Shown: positions 33,317 to 42,579, counted from the first letter of the stretch. The stretch: DNA of 64,000 nucleotides from Actinacidiphila rubida (GCF_900110255.1 NZ_FODD01000001.1:248001-312000), one strand, 5' to 3'. Numbers and translations are program-made. Notes: generated from the sequence alone by a model not told the origin.

Positions 33317-34378
33317 GTGAGCAGTAGCGGCCTCATCTACGCAGTCATTGTCGGGGCCTGGGCTGCCTATCTGGTGCCGATGTGGCTCCGTAGGCAGGAC
33401 GAGCTCAACGAAGCGCGGCCGACCGAACGCTTCAGCACCGCCATCCGGCTCCTGTCCGGGCGGGCGGCCATGGAGCGTCGCGTGGCCAAGGCGCGAGCTG
33501 AGAACGTCGAACCGGGTACCGACGTGCACGAGGACGACGCGGAGGACACCGACCTGGGCGGTGCGGTGGACGTCCGCGCCCTTGCCGTGCCCGCGACCGA
33601 GGTCAAGCGTCCCGTCGCGGGACGCCAGGTGCAGCCCCGGCCCGTCGATCCCCGCGCCCGGGTGCTCGCGGCCCGGCGCCGCACGACCACGCTGCTGTTC
33701 CTCGCCTTCACCGTGGGTGCGATCGCGGCGGCCGTCGGCGGCCTCACGCTCCTGTGGGTGCCCGCCATCCCTGCCGGGCTGCTGACCGTGTACATCGGCC
33801 AGATGCGCCGCCAGGAGCGCCGCCGCTACGAGGTGCGCCTGGACCAGCACCAGGCCGCCGAGGCCGCCCGCAGGATGCGGGCCCGCGCCCAGGCGCCGGC
33901 GCCGCACGCCCGCGAGGAGCGGCCCGTCACACAGGAGCCCGCCGGGCCGCCGGCGCGTGCCCAGGCGTCCCAGCCGGCGTCTCCGGCGGCCTCGCCGCGG
34001 ACCGCGGACCGGCGGGCGCTGGTCGAGCAGACCGACCACGCAGAGTGGGTGGACCAGCAGCGCGCCGAGCAGACCGCGGACGACGGCTGGGACCCGGTTC
34101 CGGTGCCGCTGCCCACCTATGTGACGGCGCCCGTCGCTCCCCGCACTCCGGGCGGCATCGACCTGGGTGCGCCCGACACGTGGAGCTCGGCGCGTTCCGG
34201 CACGACGCCGGGTGAGCCCGCACCGTCACGCGACCACCACGCCTCCGGCGGCGAGGGGCGCGAGGCGACCCGTGAGCCGCGGGAACAGCAGGCGCCGGTC
34301 CGTCGCGCGCGCGGCAGCCGCACCCCGCTCTTCGACCAGTACGCCGACCCGGACCGTCCCCGCGCCGCCAACGAGTGA
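33317..34378 (+). CDS. sepX: Septation membrane protein SepX/GlpR
   Basis: A 353-residue actinobacteria-specific divisome protein. The N-terminus SGLIYAVIVGAWAAYLVPMWLRRQDELNE is the family hallmark, one helix followed by a charged segment. A second pair of helices lies near 118-158 (TTLLFLAFTVGAIAAAVGG, LLWVPAIPAGLLTVYIG). A long coiled or disordered Ala/Arg/Glu/Pro-rich cytoplasmic tail follows. SepX supports cross-walls and sporulation septa in Streptomyces; its corynebacterial counterpart GlpR binds the gephyrin-like Glp. Both partners lie in this cluster. The start is GTG 33317. Confidence 0.85.
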   Translation: MSSSGLIYAVIVGAWAAYLVPMWLRRQDELNEARPTERFSTAIRLLSGRAAMERRVAKARAENVEPGTDVHEDDAEDTDLGGAVDVRALAVPATEVKRPVAGRQVQPRPVDPRARVLAARRRTTTLLFLAFTVGAIAAAVGGLTLLWVPAIPAGLLTVYIGQMRRQERRRYEVRLDQHQAAEAARRMRARAQAPAPHAREERPVTQEPAGPPARAQASQPASPAASPRTADRRALVEQTDHAEWVDQQRAEQTADDGWDPVPVPLPTYVTAPVAPRTPGGIDLGAPDTWSSARSGTTPGEPAPSRDHHASGGEGREATREPREQQAPVRRARGSRTPLFDQYADPDRPRAANE

Positions 34379-34462
34379 CGGTGGCGCCGGGGCGCGGGTG
34401 GACCAGCCGATATGGCGTTCACGACCACCCCCACCGGGGTGCTAGAGTTTTCCTCGTTGCAA

Positions 34463-34536
34463 GGGCCTGTGGCGCAGTCCGGTAGCGCACCTCGTTCGCA
34501 TCGAGGGGGTCAGGGGTTCGAATCCCCTCAGGTCCA
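34463..34536 (+). tRNA. tRNA-Ala (anticodon CGC)
   Basis: A complete 74-nt cloverleaf: acceptor GGGCCTG/CAGGTCC includes the G3-U70 pair that marks alanine tRNAs. The anticodon stem CCTCG/CGAGG holds loop TTCGCAT (CGC). The T-arm is AGGGG TTCGAAT CCCCT, with discriminator A and no encoded CCA. TAGAGT at 34443-34448 is a plausible -10, and a strong terminator follows. Confidence 0.97.
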
Positions 34537-34547
34537 CAACAACAAAG

Positions 34548-34584
34548 CAAAGCCCCTCCCAGGGTCATCCCGGGAGGGGCTTTG
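34548..34584 (+). terminator. Terminator of the tRNA-Ala gene
   Basis: CAAAGCCCCTCCC (34548-34560) pairs with GGGAGGGGCTTTG (34572-34584) around an 11-nt loop, 11 bp after the tRNA. Confidence 0.9.
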
Positions 34585-34721
34585 TCGTGCTGTGCGAGAG
34601 CCGTGCGGTGCGGCTTCAGGATGCGAGGGCCGGCGCTGCGCACTCCGCGTGCGGGGAGAGGTGGCGGCCGCCTTACGGCCGTCCCCCTTGTGCCGATCGG
34701 CTGATGCCCTGTCAGCGCCCC

Positions 34722-35708
34722 TCAGGTGAGGAGGTAGGCGATCAGTGACAGGGAGGCCATCGAGAGCAGCGTGGACAGGAGGACGGTGTCGCGGGGGAGG
34801 TCGGTGTCCAGGCCGTACTCGGAGGCGAAGATGAAGGCGTTCTGGGCGGTGGGGAGGCCGGAGCTGAGGACCACGGCGAACAGGGCGTGGCCGGTGAGGC
34901 CGAACAGGCCGCGGGCGAGGGTGTAGGCGAGGGCCGGCTGGACGGCGGTCTTGAGGGTGACCAGGATGCGGCGCTGGGTGCGGCCCTCGGGGGAGGTGCG
35001 AGCGCGGGTGTTGAGGGACATGCCGAGCGCGAAGAGCGCGGAGGGGACACCTGCGCCGCCCAGGGTGTGCAGGGGAGACGTCAACTCGGTGGGCAGGTGG
35101 TCACCCTCACCCAGGGCGGCGACCAGGAGGCCGGCGGCGGACGCGGCGACGACGGGGTTGCGGAAGGGCAGTTGCAGGATCCGCAGCCACAGTCGGCCGA
35201 CGCCGCGGTGGGTGTCGAGGTCGATCAGGATGATGATCAGCGGGGTGATGAACAGCATCTGGAACAGTGCCGCGGCGATGATGAACGACGTGTCGTGGAG
35301 GACGTTCACCGCTATGGGTATGCCGAGGTTCGCAGAGTTGACGTAGGACGCGCACATGGCGCCGATGGACTGGTCGGCCAGCCGGCGGCGGAACACCCAG
35401 CGACTGAGCGCGAGTCCGGTGCCGAAGACGGTCAGCAACGCGAGCGCGAACGCCGCGACCCCCGGCGTGGCGACGTCGCCCACGTGGGACCGGGACATCG
35501 TCAGGAACAGCAGCGACGGCATGGCGAAGGTGAACGCGAAGCGGCCGAGGACGGTTTGGGCTTCGTCGCCGAGGATGCGGTGACGGCCGGCGAACCAGCC
35601 GAGTGCGGTCACCGCCCAGATGGGGAGGAAGCCGCCGATTACGGCGCGCACGCCGTCGCCGTCGCGTGTGCTTGTCCGATGATCGCCCCGTCCACGGGTG
35701 TCCAGCAT
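34722..35708 (-). CDS. AEC-family (auxin efflux carrier-like) transporter
   Basis: A membrane protein of up to 328 residues with about ten helices in two inverted halves. FLPIWAVTALGWFAGRH opens TM1, the conserved YVNSANLGIPIAVNVL crossover lies in the first half, and SSGLPTAQNAFIFASEYG lies in the second. These are the AEC (PIN/Mae-like) signatures. Members carry small organic anions or hormones; the bacterial substrate is unknown. The start is unsure: ATG 35708 is given, but GTG 35651 directly precedes the first helix (VRAVIGGFLPIW). Confidence 0.88.
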   Translation of the reverse strand: MLDTRGRGDHRTSTRDGDGVRAVIGGFLPIWAVTALGWFAGRHRILGDEAQTVLGRFAFTFAMPSLLFLTMSRSHVGDVATPGVAAFALALLTVFGTGLALSRWVFRRRLADQSIGAMCASYVNSANLGIPIAVNVLHDTSFIIAAALFQMLFITPLIIILIDLDTHRGVGRLWLRILQLPFRNPVVAASAAGLLVAALGEGDHLPTELTSPLHTLGGAGVPSALFALGMSLNTRARTSPEGRTQRRILVTLKTAVQPALAYTLARGLFGLTGHALFAVVLSSGLPTAQNAFIFASEYGLDTDLPRDTVLLSTLLSMASLSLIAYLLT

Positions 35709-35880
35709 GCCGGAGTGCGCTCCGGCGGCTGCGGGCGGGTTCGGCGCACGGGGTGCGGGAGGGCGGAATCGCAGGCGGGCGTGGGCTGTTGATGCTTCCG
35801 CCGGACGATCCGATGGTGTGATCGGTATGTGACCCGGGACACACTTGTCGCGTGCGGAAATAATCGGGTCCTCGCAAGAG

Positions 35881-35894
35881 CTTGATATTTCAAG
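35881..35894. promoter_or_regulatory. MarR-like operator before the GTP cyclohydrolase gene
   Basis: CTTGATATTTCAAG has CTTGA/TCAAG arms with a 4-bp centre and matches the dioxygenase operator CTTGAAGTTTCAAG at 12 of 14 positions. It lies 20 bp before the start codon, just upstream of the SD. Confidence 0.5.
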
Positions 35895-35913
35895 ATCTTA
35901 TGAGGGAGTCGTC

Positions 35914-36546
35914 ATGTCGGTAGACGCAAGTCCGGTGCCCGCCGCCGGCATCCGCACCAAGGTGCGCGTTCCGCTCCGGTTCCCCGACGGGTGGGGGACG
36001 ACCGTGGACGTCTTCACGTTCACCGGGCTCGCCGACGGCAAGGAACACATCGCACTGGGGGTCGGCGACTACGACCAGGCGGGCGTGCCGTTGGTGCGCC
36101 CGCACTCGGAGTGCCTGACGGGGGACGTGTTCGGTTCCGAGCGGTGCGACTGCGGTCCGCAACTGCGCGAGGCAGTGGAGCGCATCGCCGCCGTCGGCGG
36201 GTACCTGCTCTATCTGCGGCAGGAGGGCCGCGGGATCGGCCTCTACGCGAAGCTCGACGCCTACGCGCTCCAGGACCAGGGTCTCGACACCTATGAGGCG
36301 AACCGCGCCCTGGGGCGCGCCGACGACGAGCGCGACTACACCGCCGCCGCTCAGATGCTGACGGCCCTCGGCGCAGGAGAGATCACCCTGCTGAGCAACA
36401 ACCCCGACAAGGCGAAGCAGCTCGGGGCGCTCGGCATCACCGTGCGGGAGCAGGTGCCCACCGGGGTGCACGTCTCCGCCGCCAATGTGCGGTACCTGCG
36501 GGCCAAGGTCGAGCACACCGGCCACACGCTGGCGCTGCCCGCCTGA
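35914..36546 (+). CDS. GTP cyclohydrolase II (stand-alone)
   Basis: A 210-residue RibA-type enzyme that opens GTP to 2,5-diamino-6-ribosylamino-pyrimidinone phosphate plus formate and pyrophosphate. The zinc cysteines are in HSECLTGDVFGSERCDCG. RQEGRGIGLYAKLDAYALQDQG holds the catalytic Arg and the Tyr equivalent to E. coli Tyr105, so it is not the FAPy-forming variant. SNNPDKAKQLGALGI completes the site. It is not fused to RibB and no riboflavin genes are near, so it may supply a pathway other than riboflavin, or be a paralogue. ATG 35914 has the SD GAGGGAG. Confidence 0.93.
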   Translation: MSVDASPVPAAGIRTKVRVPLRFPDGWGTTVDVFTFTGLADGKEHIALGVGDYDQAGVPLVRPHSECLTGDVFGSERCDCGPQLREAVERIAAVGGYLLYLRQEGRGIGLYAKLDAYALQDQGLDTYEANRALGRADDERDYTAAAQMLTALGAGEITLLSNNPDKAKQLGALGITVREQVPTGVHVSAANVRYLRAKVEHTGHTLALPA

Positions 36547-36615
36547 CGGCGGGCGGCTCAGGGCGTCTCCGGGGTCGCCGGTGGACCTCGCTGGTTGCCT
36601 GCTGCGTACGTGATA

Positions 36616-36655
36616 CGGCCCACGATCGAAACGGTGGCGTTTCGATCGTGGGCCG
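36616..36655. terminator. Strong terminator after GTP cyclohydrolase gene
   Basis: An 18-bp perfect stem (36616-36633 with 36638-36655; core GGCCCACGATCGAAACG) with a GTGG loop, followed by the T-rich ATTACTCTTTTA. Confidence 0.92.
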
Positions 36656-36736
36656 ATTACTCTTTTAGGTGTACGACATCGTTTCGACAGTGCGTATCGC
36701 ATACCGTGCACGCAGGGATCACAAGGAGGGCAGGTC

Positions 36737-37333
36737 ATGTCGCCGGAGGCAACCACCGCGCGTCGCACCCGTCTGACTCCCGAGCGTGAACGGGAGCTGT
36801 ACACCGCGGTCGTCGAACTCCTCCGGGAGGTCGGCTACGAGGCGCTGACCATGGATGCCGTCGCCGCCCGCACCCGGGCCAGCAAGGCGACCCTCTACCG
36901 CCAGTGGAAGGGCAAGCCGGAACTGGTCGCGACCGCGCTGCGGCACCACAAGCCGGTGTCCTTCGCGGACATCGACACCGGGTCGCTCAAGGAGGATCTC
37001 CACGAGCTCGTCAGATGTCATGACGAGAACGAGATCAAGCGCGACCAGGAGGTCATGCGCGGTCTGGCGCACGCCGCGTTCCAGAACGAGGACCTCTTCA
37101 CCGCGCTCCGGGAACTGCTCATCGAGCCGGAACTGGCCAGCTTCCGCGACCTGGTGCAGCGCGCCGTGGACCGCGGCGAGATGTCCCCGGACAACCCGGC
37201 GCGGCACTTCCTGCCGCACCTGCTGTTCGGCGGCGCGCTGGCGCGTCCCATCATCGAGGGCATCGACCCCGACCCGGAGTACACGCACCGATACATCGAT
37301 GCCGTGGTCGTCCCCGCGCTCGGGCTCTCCTAG
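36737..37333 (+). CDS. TetR-family repressor, probably of the MMPL exporter
   Basis: A 198-residue regulator. The HTH is VVELLREVGYEALTMDAVAARTRASKATLYRQWKGKPELV, with the SKATLYRQW form common in actinobacterial TetR proteins beside MMPL pumps. The C-terminal half fits the TetR_C ligand domain (DNPARHFLPHLLFGGALARPIIEG). The SD AAGGAGGG before ATG 36737 is very strong. An MMPL exporter follows 242 bp downstream, with palindromic repeats in the gap. Confidence 0.92.
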   Translation: MSPEATTARRTRLTPERERELYTAVVELLREVGYEALTMDAVAARTRASKATLYRQWKGKPELVATALRHHKPVSFADIDTGSLKEDLHELVRCHDENEIKRDQEVMRGLAHAAFQNEDLFTALRELLIEPELASFRDLVQRAVDRGEMSPDNPARHFLPHLLFGGALARPIIEGIDPDPEYTHRYIDAVVVPALGLS

Positions 37334-37385
37334 CTCATGCGCACCTCCCGGAATCCGCAGTGGCCCGCAGGGCTGCCCGGGCCGC

Positions 37386-37469
37386 TCCGAAGAGACCGGG
37401 CCCGAGGCCGGATCCGAAGAGTGCCGATCCGAAGACATCAGATCTGACGAGATCACCAGATCACATCTG
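37386..37469. promoter_or_regulatory. Repeat cluster and candidate TetR operators before the MMPL gene
   Basis: TCCGAAGA occurs three times (37386, 37413 and 37428 regions; GATCCGAAGA is exact at 37411-37420 and 37426-37435). TCAGATCTGA (37438-37447) is a perfect palindrome, and CAGAT-CAC-ATCTG (37457-37469) repeats its half-sites. This is consistent with repressor binding in the promoter of the exporter. Confidence 0.5.
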
Positions 37470-37575
37470 AACACCCCACCATCGCACCACCGCTCCACCT
37501 GACACGCCGCTCTCGTCGTCGGGCTGGTTCCTCACGCCCATATCCGCCCTCCTTTCGACGGGAGCTCCTGCCTTC

Positions 37576-39783
37576 ATGGCCACATTCCTGTACAAACTGG
37601 GTCGGCTCGCATTCCGGCGACGGCGTTACGTCGTCCTCGTGTGGGTGGCCCTGCTGGCCATCGCCGGAGTCGGCGCCGCCACCGCGCCCTCCGCGCCCAG
37701 CGACAACTTCACCGTTCCGGGCACCGAGGCGCAGCACGCCTTCGACCTGCTGCACGAGCGTTTCCCCGGCACCAACGCCGACGGCGCGTCCGCGCGCATG
37801 GTGTTCAAGGCGCCCAACGGCCAGAAGATCACGGCAGGCCCGAACAAGGCGGCCGTCGAGAAGGTCGTCACCGATCTGAAGAACAGCCCGCAGAAGGGCA
37901 CCGTCGCCGATCCGTTCACGGCCGACGCGGTCAGCAAGGACGGCACCACGGCGTACGCGTCGGTGACGTACACGGCGAAGTCGACGGAGATCACCGACGC
38001 CACGCACACCGCGATCGAGGACGCCGCGCAGCACGGCCGCGACGCCGGGCTGACGGTCGAGACCGGCGGCACCGCACTGCAGGCCTCGCCCGAGACCGGC
38101 AACAGCGAGGTCATCGGCATCGGGATCGCGGCGGTGGTGCTGCTCATCACCTTCAGCTCGCTGGTGGCCGCGGGACTGCCGCTGCTCACCGCGATCATGG
38201 GCGTGGGTGTCGGCATCGCGGGGATCACCGCGCTCGCGACGACACTCGGGTTGTCGAGCACGTCGTCGACGCTCGCGTCGATGATCGGACTGGCGGTCGG
38301 CATCGACTACGCGCTGTTCATCGTCTCCCGGCACCGGCACGAACTCATGGAGGGGCATGACGGCGAGGAGGCGGCCGGCCGGGCCGTGGGCACCGCGGGT
38401 TCCGCGGTGGTCTTCGCGGGGCTGACGGTGCTGATCGCGCTGGCGGGACTGTCCGTGGTGAACATCCCAATGCTCACCAAGATGGGGCTCGCGGCCGCGG
38501 CGACCGTGGCGATAGCCGTGCTCATCGCGCTCACCCTGATCCCCGCGCTGCTCGGCTTCGCCGGGACCAAGGTCCTCACCCGCAAGGTGCGCAAGGGACG
38601 GGCCACGGACGCGGACAAGCCCAACATGGGTACGCGCTGGGCGCGGCTCGTGGTGCGCAGGCGCGTGCCGTTCCTGGTGGCCGGTGTCGTGGCGCTGGGG
38701 CTGGCGGCGCTGCCGATCACGGGCATGCAACTGGGCTTGCCGGACGACGGTTCACAGCCGGTCAGCACCACGCAGCGCAAGGCCTACGACACGCTGTCCG
38801 CCGGTTTCGGGCCCGGGTTCAACGGCCCGCTCATGGTGGTCGTGGACGCGGCGCACAGCAGCGATCCGCAGCAGGCCGCGCAACATGTCAAGCAGACGAT
38901 CGCAGGATTCCCCGACGTCAAGACGGTGACCGCGCCTGCGTTCAACCCGAAGGGTGACACCGCGACGCTCACCGTGGTGCCGGCGTCGAAGCCGAGCTCC
39001 GCCCAGACCGAGGATCTGGTGCATACCATTCGCGGTCACTCGGGAGAGCTGGAGCGGTCAACGGGCGCTGACGTGCTCGTGACCGGCACGACCGCGATGA
39101 ACATCGACGTCTCGCAGCGGCTGAACGACGCCCTGGTCCCGTACCTGGCGCTGGTCGTCGGCCTCGCGTTCCTGCTGCTGATGATCGTGTTCCGGTCGGT
39201 GCTGGTGCCGCTCAAGGCGGCGCTCGGCTTCCTGCTGTCGGTGCTGGCCGCGCTCGGCGCGGTGGTGGCGGTCTTCCAGTGGGGGTGGCTGTCCCACCTC
39301 ATCGGCGTCGAGCAGACCGGTCCGATCATGAGCATGATGCCGATCTTCCTGATCGGTGTGGTCTTCGGACTGGCGATGGACTACGAGGTCTTCCTGGTCA
39401 CCCGCATGAGGGAGGCGTACGTCCACGGCGAGTCGCCGCGTCAAGCCGTCGTCACCGGATTCACCCATGGCGCCCGGGTGGTGTCGGCCGCGGCCGTCAT
39501 CATGATCAGCGTCTTCGCCGGATTCATCGGATCGTCGGAATCGATGATCAAGATGATGGGCTTCGGTCTGGCCATCGCGGTCGCCTTCGACGCGTTCATC
39601 GTCAGGATGACGATCGTCCCGGCGGTGCTCGCGCTGCTCGGACGCGCCGCGTGGTGGCTGCCGGGCTGGCTGCAGCGGGCGCTGCCGAACGTCGACGTCG
39701 AGGGTGAGCAACTGCGGAAGAACCTCGCCGACGTCCGTGCGCCGCACGCACGGAGCGACGAGCCCGAGACGATCAGCGTCTGA
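37576..39783 (+). CDS. MMPL-family RND exporter
   Basis: A 735-residue proton-driven lipid or drug exporter. TM1 (YVVLVWVALLAIAGVGAA) is followed by an external domain, TM2-6 with ASMIGLAVGIDYALFIVSRHR (the GxxxDY proton-relay motif), a second external domain, and TM7-12 with IFLIGVVFGLAMDYEVFLVTRMRE, which repeats the DY motif. Both halves of the MmpL duplication are therefore intact. In Streptomyces such pumps export antibiotics (ActII-ORF3-like) or lipids; the cargo here is unknown. Control by the adjacent TetR is likely. A terminator follows. Confidence 0.94.
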   Translation: MATFLYKLGRLAFRRRRYVVLVWVALLAIAGVGAATAPSAPSDNFTVPGTEAQHAFDLLHERFPGTNADGASARMVFKAPNGQKITAGPNKAAVEKVVTDLKNSPQKGTVADPFTADAVSKDGTTAYASVTYTAKSTEITDATHTAIEDAAQHGRDAGLTVETGGTALQASPETGNSEVIGIGIAAVVLLITFSSLVAAGLPLLTAIMGVGVGIAGITALATTLGLSSTSSTLASMIGLAVGIDYALFIVSRHRHELMEGHDGEEAAGRAVGTAGSAVVFAGLTVLIALAGLSVVNIPMLTKMGLAAAATVAIAVLIALTLIPALLGFAGTKVLTRKVRKGRATDADKPNMGTRWARLVVRRRVPFLVAGVVALGLAALPITGMQLGLPDDGSQPVSTTQRKAYDTLSAGFGPGFNGPLMVVVDAAHSSDPQQAAQHVKQTIAGFPDVKTVTAPAFNPKGDTATLTVVPASKPSSAQTEDLVHTIRGHSGELERSTGADVLVTGTTAMNIDVSQRLNDALVPYLALVVGLAFLLLMIVFRSVLVPLKAALGFLLSVLAALGAVVAVFQWGWLSHLIGVEQTGPIMSMMPIFLIGVVFGLAMDYEVFLVTRMREAYVHGESPRQAVVTGFTHGARVVSAAAVIMISVFAGFIGSSESMIKMMGFGLAIAVAFDAFIVRMTIVPAVLALLGRAAWWLPGWLQRALPNVDVEGEQLRKNLADVRAPHARSDEPETISV

Positions 39784-39810
39784 TCCGACCGCCGTTCCCG
39801 CACACGTACA

Positions 39811-39844
39811 TGTCCCCGGCTGGATTCATTACCAGTCGGGGATA
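39811..39844. terminator. Terminator after the MMPL gene
   Basis: TGTCCCCGGCTGG (39811-39823) pairs with CCAGTCGGGGATA (39832-39844) with G-T wobbles and an 8-nt ATTCATTA loop, 28 bp past the stop. Confidence 0.75.
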
Positions 39845-39924
39845 TGTCGTTAACTGAACGGCAGGGTTATGGACACCGAACGATCGTATGACGATGCGTA
39901 CGATGCGGCGACATCACGGACTTC

Positions 39925-42579
39925 ATGCGCACTGAGGGACCCATGCGACCCCTGGACGTTCTTCCGCGCGGGACGGACCGCCTTCGGGCCGCCGTCATCG
40001 CCGCCTGTGTGACCGCAGTTTCGTTCTGTGTGGGGGACGCCGCCGCCCGCCAGTACCCGTTCGGCCCCCGGACGCGGGACATCAACGACCTGGGGAACCA
40101 GTTCGTCCCGTTCCACGCCCACCTGTGGGACCTGCTCCACGGCAAGGCCGACGGCGGGTGGCTGCTCAACTGGCAGTCCGGATACGGCAGCAGCTTCCTC
40201 CCCGACTACGGCACCTACCTGTCGAGCCCGTTCGCGCCGCTCGTGGCCCTGTTCCCGCGGCACGAGATCGACCTGGCGGTGTACGTCGTCACCGTCCTGA
40301 AGATCGTCACGGCCGCCGTCGCGATGGCCTGCCTGCTGCCGGCCCTGCGTCCCGGCCCGCGCTGGGCGGCCGGACTGCTCGGCGCCTCCTACGCGTTGTG
40401 CGGCTGGACGCTGATGATGGGCTCGTACAACACGATGTGGCTGGACGGCCTGATCGCGTTCCCGATGCTGTGTCTCGTCGGCGAATGGGCGCGGCAGGGG
40501 CGGCGGCAGATCTGGGGCATCGCGGTCGTCGCACTGTGCTGGACCGCGAACTTCTACACCGCCTACATGGCGACCATCGCCGCCGCGCTCGTCCTGGTGG
40601 CCCGCCTGCTCACCGACACGGACCCGGCGACGACCAACCGCGCGCGGCTGCTCGCCGTGGGCCGCGCGACCGTCACCACCGTGCTCGGCGTCGGCCTGAC
40701 CGCGCCGCTGCTGCTGACCATCGTCAAGGGCACCAAGGACGCCTACCCGGGCCGTCATCTGATCTTCCACGCGCTGCCCTGGTCCGACCTGCTGATGCGG
40801 CTGCTGCCCGGCACGTACGGCTTCACCAGCCCCTCGACGTACATCGACACCACCGCGCTCCTGCTGGCGTTCGCGCTGCCGTTCCACACGGGGGTGCCGC
40901 GGCGCGTCCGGGCGGTGTGGACGGTACTGGTCCTCGTCGTCGCCGCGTCGTTCCAGTGGACGCCCACGCACCTGATGTGGCACGCGTTCGCGACGCCCAA
41001 CGGGAGCGCGTACCGGCAGACGTTCGTGCTCAGCGGCATCATGGTGATCGCCGCGTGGCTGGCACTGGCGCACGCCCTGCCCCACCCGAAGGCCCTCGCC
41101 TGTGGTGCGGGAGTCATGGGTCTCGTCACGGTGGGGGCGGTGCTGGGTGCGCAGGGCGGCCTGTCGGGCCTGGGCACCTACCCGCTGCTCGTACTCGGGC
41201 TGATCGTGTCCTGCGGCGGGCTGTACGTCCTGTGGCGCGCCGGCACCGCGGGTGGCGCGACGAACCGGTGGAGGATCGCCGCCGGAGTCGCCGTCGGCGT
41301 GCTCGTCGTCGGGCAGGTGGGGCAACTGGCGCTCAGCAACGCCTGGATCGACCGCAAACGCCTCGCCGCGTTCGACGACTACCCGGTGTGGGGCCAACGG
41401 CAGAACTGGCAGAGCGCCACGATCGCGTCGGTCGACGACTGGCCCGCGCGCCGCACCGACCCCGGCCGCGAGGCGACGGTGGGCAACGACCCGCTGGCGG
41501 TCGGCGGCCAGGGCGCGCAGTACTACAGCAGCCTCACCGCCGACGTGTACACCCGCACCATGGAGGCGCTCGGCGACGGTTGGACGTCGCACGGCCGCAG
41601 CCTGCAGAGCCTCGACAACCCGGTCACCGACGTGATTTTCTCCGTCGACAACCGGCTCCGCTCGCCCGTCGACCCGCACAGCTCGCACATCCCGCAGACC
41701 GCGCCGCCGGCCGTCGTCCACCAGGACGTGCCGCCGCTGGTCACCGTGCGGCAGACGCCGCCGGGGAAGTTCGGCACGTCGCCGTTCCTCAACCAGGAAC
41801 TGCTCCTCGGCAGCCGCGTCTACACACCCGGGCACATCTCTCTCACCAACCCCCAGGGCAGGCCCGTGCCGCTGAACGCCAAGGGCGTCTACCTCACGCC
41901 CGGCAAGCGCAGTGCCCCGCACAGCACCTACCGGTTGACGACCACGTGCCCGGCGGGCACCGGCGTGTACCTGTGGGCACCGGACTTCATGGGCAACGTG
42001 CGGGTCCCGGGCCACAACGCCCTGGTGTGGCGGGGCGCGCTGCCCAGCCATCGCGCGCCCATGCAGGGGCTGGGCAAGGCGCCGGCCGGCGGGCACGTGA
42101 CGCTGCTGCTGCGTGCCGCGTACGGGCCGAGCACCGTCGACCCGGACGGCGTCGGCTGCCTGTCGCTGCCGATGCTGGCGTCCGCCGAGAAGCGCATCGC
42201 GGCGGCGGCCGCCACCCGGGTGGACGTCAGCAGTGACGGGATCAGCGCGCAACTGCCCGCGGGCTCCCGGGGGACCGCGGTGATCGCCGCACCCGACATC
42301 AGCGGCTGGAGCTGCTCGGCGGGCAACGGGTTCCATCCCGGGCGGTCGTATCTCGGGCTGCTGTCGGTGCCGCTGGGCGCGGACAGCACCAGCGTCTCGT
42401 GCTCGTTCACCCCGCCGGGACTGCATCTCGGTGAGGCGGCCGGTGGCGCGTCCCTGTTCGGAGTCGCGTTCGTCGCCGCCTACGGGTGGTGGCGGAAGAG
42501 GCGGCGCCCGTCGGTGGAACCCGGCGGCCCGCCCGACCCCGTCGCACCGCCGCAGATGCCGGAGGCCGCGGGCATCTGA
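39925..42579 (+). CDS. YfhO-family multi-pass membrane protein
   Basis: An 884-residue protein. DINDLGNQFVPFHAHLWDLLHGK and GSSFLPDYGTYLSSPF near the N-terminus are the signature external loop of YfhO. About a dozen helices span residues 12-470 (for example ALVLVARLL, LLLTIVKG, VLVVGQVGQLAL). A ~380-residue external domain follows, and one last helix sits near the C-terminus (LFGVAFVAAYGWW). YfhO proteins resemble GT-C glycosyltransferases, and Bacillus and Listeria members glycosylate lipoteichoic acid; the acceptor in actinomycetes is unknown. ATG 39925 or 39943 may be the start. It is monocistronic. Confidence 0.88.
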   Translation: MRTEGPMRPLDVLPRGTDRLRAAVIAACVTAVSFCVGDAAARQYPFGPRTRDINDLGNQFVPFHAHLWDLLHGKADGGWLLNWQSGYGSSFLPDYGTYLSSPFAPLVALFPRHEIDLAVYVVTVLKIVTAAVAMACLLPALRPGPRWAAGLLGASYALCGWTLMMGSYNTMWLDGLIAFPMLCLVGEWARQGRRQIWGIAVVALCWTANFYTAYMATIAAALVLVARLLTDTDPATTNRARLLAVGRATVTTVLGVGLTAPLLLTIVKGTKDAYPGRHLIFHALPWSDLLMRLLPGTYGFTSPSTYIDTTALLLAFALPFHTGVPRRVRAVWTVLVLVVAASFQWTPTHLMWHAFATPNGSAYRQTFVLSGIMVIAAWLALAHALPHPKALACGAGVMGLVTVGAVLGAQGGLSGLGTYPLLVLGLIVSCGGLYVLWRAGTAGGATNRWRIAAGVAVGVLVVGQVGQLALSNAWIDRKRLAAFDDYPVWGQRQNWQSATIASVDDWPARRTDPGREATVGNDPLAVGGQGAQYYSSLTADVYTRTMEALGDGWTSHGRSLQSLDNPVTDVIFSVDNRLRSPVDPHSSHIPQTAPPAVVHQDVPPLVTVRQTPPGKFGTSPFLNQELLLGSRVYTPGHISLTNPQGRPVPLNAKGVYLTPGKRSAPHSTYRLTTTCPAGTGVYLWAPDFMGNVRVPGHNALVWRGALPSHRAPMQGLGKAPAGGHVTLLLRAAYGPSTVDPDGVGCLSLPMLASAEKRIAAAAATRVDVSSDGISAQLPAGSRGTAVIAAPDISGWSCSAGNGFHPGRSYLGLLSVPLGADSTSVSCSFTPPGLHLGEAAGGASLFGVAFVAAYGWWRKRRRPSVEPGGPPDPVAPPQMPEAAGI

